Positions 16,297 through 25,697 of a stretch of DNA of 64,000 bases are shown in pieces. The stretch's first letter is position 1; each line of letters begins with the position of its first letter. Below the pieces are notes generated by a model. That model ran no database searches. It was given only the letters and a program-made list of their open reading frames with translations, and was not told the origin of the DNA. Origin of the DNA: Scatosoma sp045654025. GTDB lineage: Bacteria; Bacillota; Clostridia; Christensenellales; Borkfalkiaceae. Made by a program: the position numbers and the translations under genes. The stretch lies in NCBI GenBank assembly GCA_045654025.1, contig JAZOMO010000020.1:1-64000 (forward strand), read 5' to 3'.

Positions 16297-16921
16297 GAAA
16301 TCTAAAATAAAGGTTGCTATCACGGGTGGCATCGGCAGTGGAAAATCAACCGTTTCCAAATATATATCCGATTTAGGGTATCCCGTTTTCTCCTGTGATG
16401 CAATATACAAAACTATATATACCACCGATGATTTTCAAAATCAGCTTAGCGAGGCTTTTCCTACATGCGTGAAAAACGGAAGGGTGGATAAGGGCTTGCT
16501 GTCCCAAACGGTATTTTCCAATCCGTCTGCGTTGCAACGATTGAATGCATTGTCCCATCCTATCATTATGCAAGAGCTCTTTTCACAAATGCACGCAGTA
16601 AAGGCTGACGTTGTCTTTGCGGAAGTGCCGCTTCTTATGGAAGAAAATCTGGACGAAGATTTTGATTTCGTCATCGTCGTGCTTCGAGATAAACAAAAGC
16701 GTATTGAAGCAATATGCAACCGCGACCAAATGAGTATGGAAGCAGCGGAAGCCAGAATGAATAATCAATGGGACTACGACTCGCCCGAAAATAAAAGAAG
16801 GATATTGCAGGATAAATTTATCATTTTAGAAAATAATGCAACGGAACAACATTTACAATCAAACGTCAAAAAAATTATCACAGAACTAATTTCAAATGAA
16901 ACAATAACCGTGAAACAATAA
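16295..16921 (+). CDS. coaE: Dephospho-CoA kinase
   Basis: 208 residues. Last step of coenzyme A synthesis: phosphorylates the 3'-hydroxyl of dephospho-CoA with ATP. The P-loop is TGGIGSGKST (residues about 10-19), followed by the usual VFSCDAIYK and, later, FAEVPLLME. Standard size. The ribosome site is weak, since the bases before ATG belong to a repeat. The stop codon and last four residues (TVKQ) are encoded by the second repeat copy. Position after polA is common in Firmicutes. Confidence 0.94.
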   Translation: MKSKIKVAITGGIGSGKSTVSKYISDLGYPVFSCDAIYKTIYTTDDFQNQLSEAFPTCVKNGRVDKGLLSQTVFSNPSALQRLNALSHPIIMQELFSQMHAVKADVVFAEVPLLMEENLDEDFDFVIVVLRDKQKRIEAICNRDQMSMEAAEARMNNQWDYDSPENKRRILQDKFIILENNATEQHLQSNVKKIITELISNETITVKQ

Positions 16922-16924
16922 TAT
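16895..16924. repeat. 30-bp direct repeat at the coaE end, copy 2
   Basis: Same sequence as 16267-16296 except one G to C change. It supplies the last coaE codons and TAA stop. Confidence 0.85.
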
Positions 16925-16931
16925 TAACATG

Positions 16932-16995
16932 AATACCCGAACACTTGTCAGGCATAATTTTATGCGGTAGGGCAAGGGGTTCGGGTATTTTTTAT
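16932..16995 (+). terminator. Long terminator after coaE
   Basis: AATACCCGAAC (16932-16942) pairs with GTTCGGGTATT (16979-16989) and is followed by T residues. The 36-base loop holds one copy of the short palindromic repeat family (TCAGGCATAA at 16948-16957). Confidence 0.82.
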
Positions 16996-17236
16996 GTATT
17001 TTTACAAAAATAGCGCAAAAAAATAAACAATTCAAGGGAAAACACAGATAATTATGCCTGATATAATACCTATGTGTGACAGAGTAAAAGTATTCTACTT
17101 GACATATGTATTATGCTTGGCGTAGCAATTTATTAAAAATGGTTTCACAATTTATGTTTCACAAAATGTTTTATTTTAACATTTTTTGAACAGTGGTGTG
17201 CTTATAAAAAATCTTTAACAATTTTTCATTTTCCTA
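16996..17236. other. Non-coding region between coaE and glgB
   Basis: AT-rich, no convincing reading frame. It holds two degenerate copies of the short palindromic repeat (TTATGCCTGATATAA at 17052-17066 and TTATGCTTGGCG at 17111-17122) and two TTTCAC-containing motifs (17142-17162). A TTGACA at 17099-17104 lacks a matching -10. Possibly regulatory for the glycogen operon, but no known operator or riboswitch was recognised. Confidence 0.5.
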
Positions 17237-17265
17237 TTGAAATCTTGCGCGTATTATAGTATAAT
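17237..17265 (+). promoter_or_regulatory. Promoter of the glycogen operon
   Basis: TTGAAA (17237-17242) and TATAAT (17260-17265) are 17 bases apart, 50 bases before the glgB start. The TTG at 17237 is part of this promoter and not a start codon. Confidence 0.82.
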
Positions 17266-17314
17266 ACATGTATATGACACTTTTCTTTGCTATTTTACGC
17301 TTACAGGAGGCAAA

Positions 17315-19213
17315 ATGGACGTATTGAAGACGAATGTACCATTACATCTGTTTCATCAAGGGGAGAATTTTCGGCTTTATGAAACCTATGGCGCGCATCC
17401 TTTGACCTTAAACGGGGTTTGTGGCTACGTATTTCGCGTATGGGCACCTCGCGCAGTAAAGGTCTGCGTAATGGGGGAATTCAACGGCTGGTCGGAAACT
17501 GCCCATCCTATGCAGAAAATGATTGATGGACAATCTTGGGAGCTCTTTATTCCCAACGTAAAAGAATACGATGCCTATAAATATGCTATCACTACGCAGG
17601 ATGGTAGGATGTTGCACAAGGCAGATCCGCTTGCTTTTCATGCAGAAACACCGGGCCCGTCTTCTTCCAACGCCTCAAAACTGTACAATCTCAAACCGTA
17701 CAAATGGCACGACGAGGCATATAGAAAGAAAGTTCAGCATACGAATATTTACGCTTCCCCGATGAACGTTTACGAAGTAAACTTGCTTTCTTGGAAGCGG
17801 AAGAAAAACGGCGAATACTATACATTCCGTGAACTTGCAGTAGAGCTTGTCAAATACGTTGCGGATATGGGGTATACCCACGTAGAGCTGATGCCTTTGA
17901 CGGAATATCCCTTTGATGGATCTTGGGGGTATCAGGTGTCTGGCTATTTTGCCATCACCTCACGACTTGGTACACCTGCCGATTTTATGTATCTTATCGA
18001 TGCTTTCCATATGGCTGGTATTGGTGTTATTTTGGACTGGGTTCCTGCCCATTTCCCGAAGGATTCGTTTGGGTTATATGAATTCGACGGCGCGCCCTTA
18101 TACGAGGCCTCACAATGGGACAGAATGGAGCATAAAGGGTGGGGGACGCGAAGATTTGACTATGGCAGAGCGGAAATCCTTTCTTTCTTGATTTCCTCGG
18201 CAATCTTCTTCTTTGATAAATTCCACGTTGACGGCTTGCGCGTAGATGCTGTTGCATCCATGCTTTACCTTGACTATGATAAGGAGCCGGGTGAATGGGT
18301 GCCGAATATCTACGGGGAAAACAAGAACCTTGAGGCGGTTGCCTTCTTACGCAGATTGAACGAGGCGGTTTTTGCCTCTTTCCCGCACGCTTTGATGATT
18401 GCGGAAGAATCGACGGCGTGGCCGATGATTACGAAACCTACGGACGTAGGGGGGCTTGGATTTAACTTCAAGTGGAATATGGGCTGGATGAACGACGTTC
18501 TCTCGTACGTAAAAACAGACCCGTTGTTCCGTCGCTATACTCACGGAAAGCTGACCTTCCCTTTGATGTACGCTTTCTCGGAGAACTACGTTTTGCCTAT
18601 TTCCCACGACGAAGTCGTGCACGGGAAGTGCTCCTTAATCGACAAAATGCCGGGAGATTACGACGAGAAATTCGCAGGGATACGCTCGTTTCTTGGCTAT
18701 ATGATGGCGCACCCTGGTAAAAAGCTGAACTTTATGGGTACGGAAATCGGACAATTCAAGGAGTGGAATTATAAGGAGGGCATCGAGTTCTTCTTAAAGG
18801 ACTACTCCAAGCACTTTAGGCTCAGTAAGATGGTACAAGCGCTGAACAATCTATACAAAACAACGCCTGCGCTGTTTGAGATTGACGATAGCTGGGACGG
18901 TTTTGAGTGGCTTGCGGCTGACGACGCCGACCGAAACTTTATCGCTTTCAAGCGTCGCGACAAGAACGGGGCAGAAGTAGCAGTTTTGGTCAACTTCTCT
19001 GGCGAGGATTATAAGGATTACACGCTTGGGATGGACAAGGGCAAGTACCGAGTCATTTTCAACAGCAATATGATTCGCTACGGCGGTAGTGGCGCTTTTA
19101 GAAAGCGGGTACTGAAAACAAAGAAAGTTTACAGCCATGGTAAGGAACATTCGATAAAATTCGACTTGCCCAAGCTGACTTGTATTTATTTGATAAAAGA
19201 AAAAAATGATTGA
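17315..19213 (+). CDS. glgB: 1,4-alpha-glucan branching enzyme
   Basis: 632 residues from ATG 17315, which has AGGAGG five bases upstream; a longer frame from 17237 would begin inside the promoter. It cuts alpha-1,4 chains and re-attaches them as alpha-1,6 branches on glycogen. An N-terminal CBM48 domain (YVFRVWAPRAVKVCVMGEFN) precedes a GH13 barrel. Catalytic motifs are GLRVDAVASML (Asp nucleophile), MIAEESTAWP (Glu) and LPISHDEVVHG (Asp). First gene of the glycogen cluster; glgC follows 13 bases after its stop. Confidence 0.97.
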   Translation: MDVLKTNVPLHLFHQGENFRLYETYGAHPLTLNGVCGYVFRVWAPRAVKVCVMGEFNGWSETAHPMQKMIDGQSWELFIPNVKEYDAYKYAITTQDGRMLHKADPLAFHAETPGPSSSNASKLYNLKPYKWHDEAYRKKVQHTNIYASPMNVYEVNLLSWKRKKNGEYYTFRELAVELVKYVADMGYTHVELMPLTEYPFDGSWGYQVSGYFAITSRLGTPADFMYLIDAFHMAGIGVILDWVPAHFPKDSFGLYEFDGAPLYEASQWDRMEHKGWGTRRFDYGRAEILSFLISSAIFFFDKFHVDGLRVDAVASMLYLDYDKEPGEWVPNIYGENKNLEAVAFLRRLNEAVFASFPHALMIAEESTAWPMITKPTDVGGLGFNFKWNMGWMNDVLSYVKTDPLFRRYTHGKLTFPLMYAFSENYVLPISHDEVVHGKCSLIDKMPGDYDEKFAGIRSFLGYMMAHPGKKLNFMGTEIGQFKEWNYKEGIEFFLKDYSKHFRLSKMVQALNNLYKTTPALFEIDDSWDGFEWLAADDADRNFIAFKRRDKNGAEVAVLVNFSGEDYKDYTLGMDKGKYRVIFNSNMIRYGGSGAFRKRVLKTKKVYSHGKEHSIKFDLPKLTCIYLIKEKND

Positions 19214-19226
19214 TAGGGGGTCTATT

Positions 19227-20420
19227 ATGCAAAGAAAGAAAGAATGCGTTGCAATGCTACTGGCGGGTGGACAAGGAAGCCGTCTGTATGCGCTTACAAC
19301 GAACATTGCAAAGCCTGCAGTTGCCTTTGGCGCAAAGTATCGTATCATCGATTTTCCGCTGTCCAACTGCATCAACTCGGGTATTGACACCGTAGGTGTT
19401 CTCACGCAATACCAGCCGCTTATATTAAACGAATATATCGGCAACGGACAACCTTGGGATTTGGACCGTACGTTTGGTGGCGTACACATCCTTTCCCCGT
19501 ATCAAGCGAAAGCTCGGTCCTCTTGGTACGAAGGAACGGCGAATGCTATTTATCAAAATATGCATTTCATGAAGATGTACGATCCTGAATACGTTTTAAT
19601 CCTTTCCGGCGACCACATTTATAAAATGGACTATGCCGCAATGCTGAAAGCGCACAAGGAAACGGGTGCGGATTGTACGATTGCTGCAATCAACGTTCCT
19701 CTGTCTGAGGCATCCCGTTTCGGTATTTTGAATACAAATCCCGACGGCTCTATCTATCAATTTGAGGAAAAGCCGAAAGTTCCCAAGAGCACGCTGGCTT
19801 CCATGGGTATCTATATCTTTACAGCGAAAAAGCTGTTTGATTACCTCGAAGCAGACGAGGCTAACCCGAACTCCTCTAAGGACTTTGGTAAGGACGTCTT
19901 GCCTGCGATGCTGAACGCAGGCGAAAAGATGTATTCCTACCGTTTTGAAGGGTACTGGAAGGACGTTGGTACGATTTCTTCCCTTTGGGAAGCAAACATG
20001 GATCTGCTTGGCGAGAATCCTGTATTCGACGTCAGCGACAAGAGCTGGAAAATTCATTCCAGAAACCCCTTGGCTCCCCCCGAATGTATCGGTGAAACAG
20101 GTGTGGTCAGAAACTCGATGGTTGCGCTTGGCTGTGAAATCGACGGTAGTGTTGAAAATTCGATACTCGGAAGCAACGTCATCGTTGAAAAGGGCGCTGT
20201 CGTAAAGGATGCCGTTATTTTGGCGAACAGCATCGTCCGTTCGGGCGCGGTAGTGTCCTACTCGATTGTAGACGAAAACGTTGAAATTGGCGCAAATGCG
20301 GTTGTCGGCGCTCCCAAAGACCCGTCAGCGGAAATCGTCGTTCTCGGTAGAGGCATCACCGTTGCAGAGGGCGTTACGGTTTCTGAAGGTCAGAAACACG
20401 AAAACGATATTACAGAGTAA
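19227..20420 (+). CDS. glgC: Glucose-1-phosphate adenylyltransferase, catalytic subunit
   Basis: 397 residues. Makes ADP-glucose from ATP and glucose-1-phosphate, the committed step of glycogen synthesis. The nucleotide-binding LAGGQGSRLYALT is complete, followed by KPAVAFGAKYRIIDFPLSNC and, near the C-terminus, left-handed beta-helix repeats (NSILGSNVIVEKGAVVKDAV). The frame opens at 19206 inside glgB, but ATG 19227 has AGGGGGT correctly spaced and gives the usual N-terminus. It pairs with GlgD, encoded next. Confidence 0.95.
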   Translation: MQRKKECVAMLLAGGQGSRLYALTTNIAKPAVAFGAKYRIIDFPLSNCINSGIDTVGVLTQYQPLILNEYIGNGQPWDLDRTFGGVHILSPYQAKARSSWYEGTANAIYQNMHFMKMYDPEYVLILSGDHIYKMDYAAMLKAHKETGADCTIAAINVPLSEASRFGILNTNPDGSIYQFEEKPKVPKSTLASMGIYIFTAKKLFDYLEADEANPNSSKDFGKDVLPAMLNAGEKMYSYRFEGYWKDVGTISSLWEANMDLLGENPVFDVSDKSWKIHSRNPLAPPECIGETGVVRNSMVALGCEIDGSVENSILGSNVIVEKGAVVKDAVILANSIVRSGAVVSYSIVDENVEIGANAVVGAPKDPSAEIVVLGRGITVAEGVTVSEGQKHENDITE

Positions 20421-20435
20421 GGAGGTAGAGTCATT

Positions 20436-21551
20436 ATGGCAGCAAATGCAGTAGGCGTAATTTTTAGTCATATTCACGAAGAAAACGTACCGGAACTGGT
20501 GCATAGAAGAACGATGGCATCGATCCCTTACGGCGGTAGATACAGAATTATTGACTTTGCTCTTTCCAACATGGTCAACTCTGGTATTACGACGGTAGGG
20601 CTTTCCGCAAACAACAACTATCGTTCGCTCATCGACCATATCGGTAGCGGTAAGGATTGGGATTTGGCAAGAAAGGATGGCGGTTTGATATTGCTTCCTC
20701 CTTTCTCCGAAAACTTAGAGGTGTATGACAACACCAGAATGGAGGCGATTGCCTCTCTGTCGGGTTTCCTTAGCCGCAGAAACGAAAAGTATGTTGTGCT
20801 TTACGATTGCGATGCAGTTGCAAAGTTCGACATTAACGATATCATCAGCACGCATGAGAAAAATGATGCTGACGTTACGATTGTGACGAAGAAAGGACTC
20901 GTAGAAAAAACGCATGATTACCTCTTGGTGGAGGCAGATGAAAGCGGACGTATTTACGATGCGAAAAAGGTAGACCGTGGTACCACTAAAGGGGAGGCGA
21001 CCGTTTCCCTTGGTATTATGGTTTTCGACCGTAAATTCCTGCTCAATCTCGTCAACGACAGCGTTGCGCACGGCTTTAGAAGCTTCAGCAAGGACGTCAT
21101 CATCAAACAGCTGAGCAATCTTCGTATCTTTAGCTATCATTTCGATGGCTATTATGCAGGGATTGACTCTGTTTCCGCATACTTTAAACACAATATGGAG
21201 CTTCTGCAAAAGGACGTTCGTGACGAACTGTTCAGCGGCAGAGATATCTACACGAAAGTACGCGACAGTGCGCCTTCCAAATACGGTGCAGAGGCAGAAG
21301 TGAAGAACTCTCTCATTTCCGACGGCTGTGAAATCGAAGGTACGGTAGAAAATTCTATCTTGTTCCGTGGCGTTCGCGTGGGCAAAGGGGCGGTTGTCCG
21401 CAACTCTATCGTTATGCAGGACAGCGTCATTTCCGAAGGCGCGTCCATTGACTGCGTAATCACGGATAAGAACGTCGTTATCACGTCCAAACGCCATTTG
21501 GCTGGCTGTGAAAGCTTGCCGTATATCATTCAAAAGGGCAAGCATCTCTAA
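20436..21551 (+). CDS. glgD: GlgD, non-catalytic ADP-glucose pyrophosphorylase subunit
   Basis: 371 residues, homologous to GlgC but with the catalytic GGxGxRL loop missing: the N-terminus runs VGVIFSHIHEENVPEL. The fold-defining YGGRYRIIDFALSNMVNSG and the C-terminal beta-helix (NSLISDGCEIEGTVENSI) remain. In Firmicutes GlgD forms a hetero-oligomer with GlgC and raises its activity. Co-transcribed with glgC (15-base gap, GGAGG site). Confidence 0.94.
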   Translation: MAANAVGVIFSHIHEENVPELVHRRTMASIPYGGRYRIIDFALSNMVNSGITTVGLSANNNYRSLIDHIGSGKDWDLARKDGGLILLPPFSENLEVYDNTRMEAIASLSGFLSRRNEKYVVLYDCDAVAKFDINDIISTHEKNDADVTIVTKKGLVEKTHDYLLVEADESGRIYDAKKVDRGTTKGEATVSLGIMVFDRKFLLNLVNDSVAHGFRSFSKDVIIKQLSNLRIFSYHFDGYYAGIDSVSAYFKHNMELLQKDVRDELFSGRDIYTKVRDSAPSKYGAEAEVKNSLISDGCEIEGTVENSILFRGVRVGKGAVVRNSIVMQDSVISEGASIDCVITDKNVVITSKRHLAGCESLPYIIQKGKHL

Positions 21552-21589
21552 GGCTTTTGCCGAGAATATATCAATTTTAGGAGTCTATT

Positions 21590-23176
21590 ATGTCCGAAGT
21601 TAAGACCACGAAGAAATCCACAACGAAAACGACAACGAAAACAGCAACGAAGAAAACTGCCACCAAAAAAGCGGCAGCAAAAGCACCCGTAGAAGTTGTA
21701 AAGAAGAAAAAGGCTGTTCCCGTCCTTGCGGAAAACGAGGGGACGGTTAGCGCAAAAACGAAAATTCTGTTCGTTGCCTCGGAGGCAAGACCGTTCATTG
21801 CAACGGGCGGCTTAGCTGACGTCATCGGCTCTTTGCCGCAAGCGTTGGCGCAAGATCCTTCCTACGATATTCGCGTGGTATTGCCTCTGTATTCGGATAT
21901 GAAGCCCGAACAAAGGCGTAAATTGTCCTTTATGGGCAATATCTTTACGCCGCTGTCTTGGAGAAATCAGTATTGCGGTGTATTTACTTGCATAGAAAAC
22001 GGGGTAACGTTCTACTTTATTGACAATGAATATTATTTCAGGCGTCCCGGTTGTTATGGATATTACGACGATGGGGAACGCTTTGCGTTCTTCTCTCGTT
22101 CGGTTATGGAAATCCTGCCGTTTATCGGTTTTTATCCCGACGTCTTGCATTGCCACGACTGGCAAGCGGCGTTGGCGGCGATTTATTTAAAGACTGTCTT
22201 TAAAGATAAGCCCGAATATCAAAATATTCGCGCTACCTTTACCATTCACAATATTGAATATCAAGGCAAATATTCCTTGGATCTTTTGGAGGAGCTCTTC
22301 GGTATTCCGGGCGAGTATATGAACTTCTTAGAATACAACGGTTGCTTGAACCTGATGAAGGGGGCAATCGAGGTTTCCGAACAGTTCTCTACTGTTTCTC
22401 CTACGTATGCAAAGGAAATTATGACGTCGCAATACGCGCACGGCTTAGATCCGATTATTTGTCGCAACGAGGGCAAATTGACGGGTATCTTAAACGGTAT
22501 TGACGTAAATTCCTATAACTGTGAAAAGGATAGTGCGCTCTTTGCAAATTATTCCGCAGACGATTTTGCAGGCAAGGCGGTATGTAAACGTGAACTGCAA
22601 AAAATGCTTGGCTTACCTGAAAAAGACGTTCCCGTGATTGCGATGATCACCCGTTTGGTTTCCCATAAGGGGCTTGAGCTCGTCAAGAGCGCGATAGAGA
22701 ATATTCTGCACGAGGATTTACAATTCGTATTGCTTGGCACGGGCGATTCCGCGTATGAAAATTATTTTAAGGATTTAGCAGTTCGCTACGAAGGCAAAGT
22801 ATCGGCAAATATCGCCTTCAACGGCGACTTGTCCAGAAAGATCTATTCGGGCGCGGATATTTTCTTGATGCCGTCTATCAGCGAGCCTTGCGGTCTGTCG
22901 CAAATGATTGCTTCCAGATACGCAACCATTCCCGTCGTTCGTGAAACGGGAGGTCTTTATGACAGTATCAAGCCTTACGGCGCAGGGGGGAATGGATTTA
23001 CCTTTGCATCTTGCAACCCGTATGATATGTTGTACGTAATCCACGAGGCTATCGATTTGTATAACAACAAGCCTGCATGGACAGAATTGATGCAAAAGGC
23101 CCTGTCTGTAGACTTCTCTTGGTCGTATTCTGCAACCGAATATAAGAAGCTTTACGATAAGACGCTTAGCAGATAA
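21590..23176 (+). CDS. glgA: Glycogen synthase with a Lys/Thr/Ala-rich N-terminal tail
   Basis: 528 residues. A GT5 glycosyltransferase that adds glucose from ADP-glucose to the non-reducing end of glycogen. The enzyme proper begins about residue 58 (TKILFVASEARPF) and has TGGLADVIGSLP, HCHDWQAALAA and the C-terminal PSISEPCGLSQMIA. The conserved Lys of the KxGGL loop appears as Ala (FIATGGL). In front lies an unusual tail of about 55 residues made mostly of Lys, Thr and Ala (KKSTTKTTTKTATKK and similar), resembling histone-H1-like tails. The AGGAG site before ATG 21590 supports the long form. Confidence 0.94.
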   Translation: MSEVKTTKKSTTKTTTKTATKKTATKKAAAKAPVEVVKKKKAVPVLAENEGTVSAKTKILFVASEARPFIATGGLADVIGSLPQALAQDPSYDIRVVLPLYSDMKPEQRRKLSFMGNIFTPLSWRNQYCGVFTCIENGVTFYFIDNEYYFRRPGCYGYYDDGERFAFFSRSVMEILPFIGFYPDVLHCHDWQAALAAIYLKTVFKDKPEYQNIRATFTIHNIEYQGKYSLDLLEELFGIPGEYMNFLEYNGCLNLMKGAIEVSEQFSTVSPTYAKEIMTSQYAHGLDPIICRNEGKLTGILNGIDVNSYNCEKDSALFANYSADDFAGKAVCKRELQKMLGLPEKDVPVIAMITRLVSHKGLELVKSAIENILHEDLQFVLLGTGDSAYENYFKDLAVRYEGKVSANIAFNGDLSRKIYSGADIFLMPSISEPCGLSQMIASRYATIPVVRETGGLYDSIKPYGAGGNGFTFASCNPYDMLYVIHEAIDLYNNKPAWTELMQKALSVDFSWSYSATEYKKLYDKTLSR

Positions 23177-23205
23177 CATTATAACAAACTTTTTAGGAGA
23201 AACAT

Positions 23206-25632
23206 ATGAACAACAATTTTACGGAGAAGGAAGCTAAAGAGCTGATTAAAGGGAAATTGTCCCGATATTTCGGCATTGCGCCTTCGGAGGCAAGAAAAGA
23301 GCAGCTGTATAAAGCAGTGGTAATGAGCGTACGCGACATTATGCTGGAAAAGCGCCACAATTTCCACTTGGAAACGAAAGCCAAGAAAGCAAAGAGAGTG
23401 TATTATCTTTGCATGGAATTTTTGATGGGTAGATCGCTGAAGAACAGCATTTTCAATCTCGGCGTTGCGGATGCTTTTGCAGGTGCGCTGAAAGATTACG
23501 ACGTCAGCCTTGCTGAACTGTATGAACTTGAGCCTGATGCAGGTCTTGGCAACGGCGGGTTGGGTAGATTAGCGGCGTGCTTTATGGACGCTTTGGCAAC
23601 GGGCGATTATCCCGCAATGGGGTATTCCATTCGCTATGATTATGGTCTGTTCAAGCAGAAAATCGTTGACGGCTGGCAGACGGAATTGCCCGACGTATGG
23701 CTGCCTGGCGGCGAAGTATGGCTTACCCAACGTAGCGATAAAATCTTTACCGTAAAATTCGACGGCTATATTGAGGAAACGTGGACAGAGCAGGGTTTGC
23801 AGACCGTCTACCGTGATGCGAAAGAAGTACAAGCCGTTGCTTACGATATGATGGTATCGGGGTGTGACAGCAAAGCGGTGTCCGTTTTACGACTTTGGAA
23901 GGCAAGAAGTGTACAGAACTTCGACATGAAGCTCTTTTCGCAGGGCGACTATGCAGCGGTTATGCAAGAAGACAACGATGCGGAACTGATTTCCAAGGTA
24001 TTGTATCCTGCCGATAACCACGCAGAGGGTAAATCCTTGCGTTTAAAACAGCAATATTTCTTGGTTTCTGCATCTTTGCAGAATATCCTTGCCGACCATA
24101 AGCGTAGATACGGTTCATTAAAGTTGTTGCCGAAAATGGCGGCAATCCATTTGAATGATACCCATCCTGCGTTGGCAATACCCGAATTGATGCGACTGTT
24201 GATTGACGAAAACGGTATGAGCTGGGACGAGGCTTGGGGAATTACGACCTCCGTATGCGCCTACACCAACCATACGGTTTTGGCAGAAGCGCTTGAAACG
24301 TGGCCTGAAGACTTAATCGCAAGAAGATTGCCTCGTATTTACTCGATTTTGAAGGAAATCAACCGCAGACTCTGCGATGACTTGTGGCAGAAGTTCCCCG
24401 GAGACTGGGATAAAATCGCAAGAATGGCGATTATGTCCTATAACACCGTGAAGATGGCTAACCTTTCCGTACACGGTTCGCATCACGTCAACGGTGTATC
24501 TGGCTTACACAGCGACATTATTAAGGACAGCATCTTTAAGGATTATCACGATTATACCCCTCAAAAGTTCACCAACGTTACCAACGGTATCGCGCATAGA
24601 CGTTGGCTGAATCAATCGAATCCGGAGCTTTGCGCTTTGCTCGACGAATGTATCGGTAGTGGGTATGCGAAGGACGCAGCTAAGCTTGGCGATTTCTTGA
24701 AATACGAGAACGATGAAAGCGTTTTGAAGCGTTTGGAAGAAATCAAACACCTGAAAAAACAGCAGTTTGCCGAGTTTGCAGCAAAAAAGCAGGGGGCGGT
24801 CATTGATCCCAACAGCTTGTTCGACGTTCAGGCAAAACGTCTGCACGAATACAAGCGCCAACTTTTGAACGTTCTGCACGTTATCACCGACTATATTCAG
24901 CTGAAAGAAAATCCTGATATGCCTATGCAACCCAAGACCTATATCTTTGCGGCAAAGGCAGCATCGGGGTACTATATGGCAAAGAAAATCATCAAACTCA
25001 TATGTTTCCTTGCTGAAGACATCAAAAAACACCCGAAAATCCGTGAAAAATTGAACGTTGTGTATATGGAAGACTACAACGTGACGATGTCCGAAATGCT
25101 GATGCCTGCAACTGAAATCTCCGAACAGATCTCCTTGGCTGGTAAAGAGGCAAGCGGCACGGGCAACATGAAGTTTATGATTAACGGCGCGCTGACCATC
25201 GGTACTTTGGACGGCGCAAACGTTGAAATGAGCGAAAAAGTGGGCTTAGATAACATTTTCATCTTCGGTTTGAAGGCGCACGAAGTAGAGGACGTTTGGC
25301 GCAACGGCTATTCTGCAAGCGTTTATTACAACAACGACCCGATGCTCCGCAAGGTTATCGAGGCTTTAATCGTCGGTTTCAACGGCGAAAGCTTTGCAGA
25401 TATCGCAAATTATCTGCTGACGGGCACGCCCGTAGCCGATCCGTATATGTGTATGGCGGATTATCAGTCTTATCTGACGACGCAAGATAGGCTTTCCGAC
25501 CTCTATGCAAACGATAAGCGTTCTTGGAACCAAAAATCCTTGCGTAACATCGCGGCGGCAGGGTACTTTGCGGCAGACAGAAGTATCGCAGAATACGCTG
25601 AAAATATTTGGAATCTGAAACCTATCCACTAA
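23206..25632 (+). CDS. glgP: Glycogen phosphorylase
   Basis: 808 residues, usual length. Releases glucose-1-phosphate from glycogen ends using phosphate and pyridoxal phosphate. The cofactor lysine lies in EASGTGNMKFMINGALTIGT, followed by LDGANVEM; the N-terminal part has YYLCMEFLMGRSL and LGNGGLGRLAACFMDA. AGGAG precedes ATG. It shares the operon with the synthetic genes, so storage and release are controlled together. Confidence 0.97.
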   Translation: MNNNFTEKEAKELIKGKLSRYFGIAPSEARKEQLYKAVVMSVRDIMLEKRHNFHLETKAKKAKRVYYLCMEFLMGRSLKNSIFNLGVADAFAGALKDYDVSLAELYELEPDAGLGNGGLGRLAACFMDALATGDYPAMGYSIRYDYGLFKQKIVDGWQTELPDVWLPGGEVWLTQRSDKIFTVKFDGYIEETWTEQGLQTVYRDAKEVQAVAYDMMVSGCDSKAVSVLRLWKARSVQNFDMKLFSQGDYAAVMQEDNDAELISKVLYPADNHAEGKSLRLKQQYFLVSASLQNILADHKRRYGSLKLLPKMAAIHLNDTHPALAIPELMRLLIDENGMSWDEAWGITTSVCAYTNHTVLAEALETWPEDLIARRLPRIYSILKEINRRLCDDLWQKFPGDWDKIARMAIMSYNTVKMANLSVHGSHHVNGVSGLHSDIIKDSIFKDYHDYTPQKFTNVTNGIAHRRWLNQSNPELCALLDECIGSGYAKDAAKLGDFLKYENDESVLKRLEEIKHLKKQQFAEFAAKKQGAVIDPNSLFDVQAKRLHEYKRQLLNVLHVITDYIQLKENPDMPMQPKTYIFAAKAASGYYMAKKIIKLICFLAEDIKKHPKIREKLNVVYMEDYNVTMSEMLMPATEISEQISLAGKEASGTGNMKFMINGALTIGTLDGANVEMSEKVGLDNIFIFGLKAHEVEDVWRNGYSASVYYNNDPMLRKVIEALIVGFNGESFADIANYLLTGTPVADPYMCMADYQSYLTTQDRLSDLYANDKRSWNQKSLRNIAAAGYFAADRSIAEYAENIWNLKPIH

Positions 25633-25650
25633 TTAAGTATCTTATAGGGT

Positions 25651-25689
25651 GAAAAGCTGTATCTGTTACGGCTTTTCCTCTATTTTTCG
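25651..25689 (+). terminator. Weak terminator or attenuator after glgP
   Basis: GAAAAGC (25651-25657) pairs with GCTTTTC (25671-25677), followed by CTCTATTTTTC. It could reduce read-through into the GH13 gene. Confidence 0.55.
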
Positions 25690-25697
25690 TTAAAATT

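Noticed and set aside
17130..17175. ParB parS sites
   Set aside because: Only TGTTTCAC or TGAAACA half-sites occur (also at 16267-16296 and 56272); none is a full 16-bp palindrome.
17237..17314. N-terminal extension of glgB from TTG 17237
   Set aside because: That TTG is the -35 element of a consensus promoter; ATG 17315 has AGGAGG. The same reasoning rejects TTG 7462 and TTG 37396.
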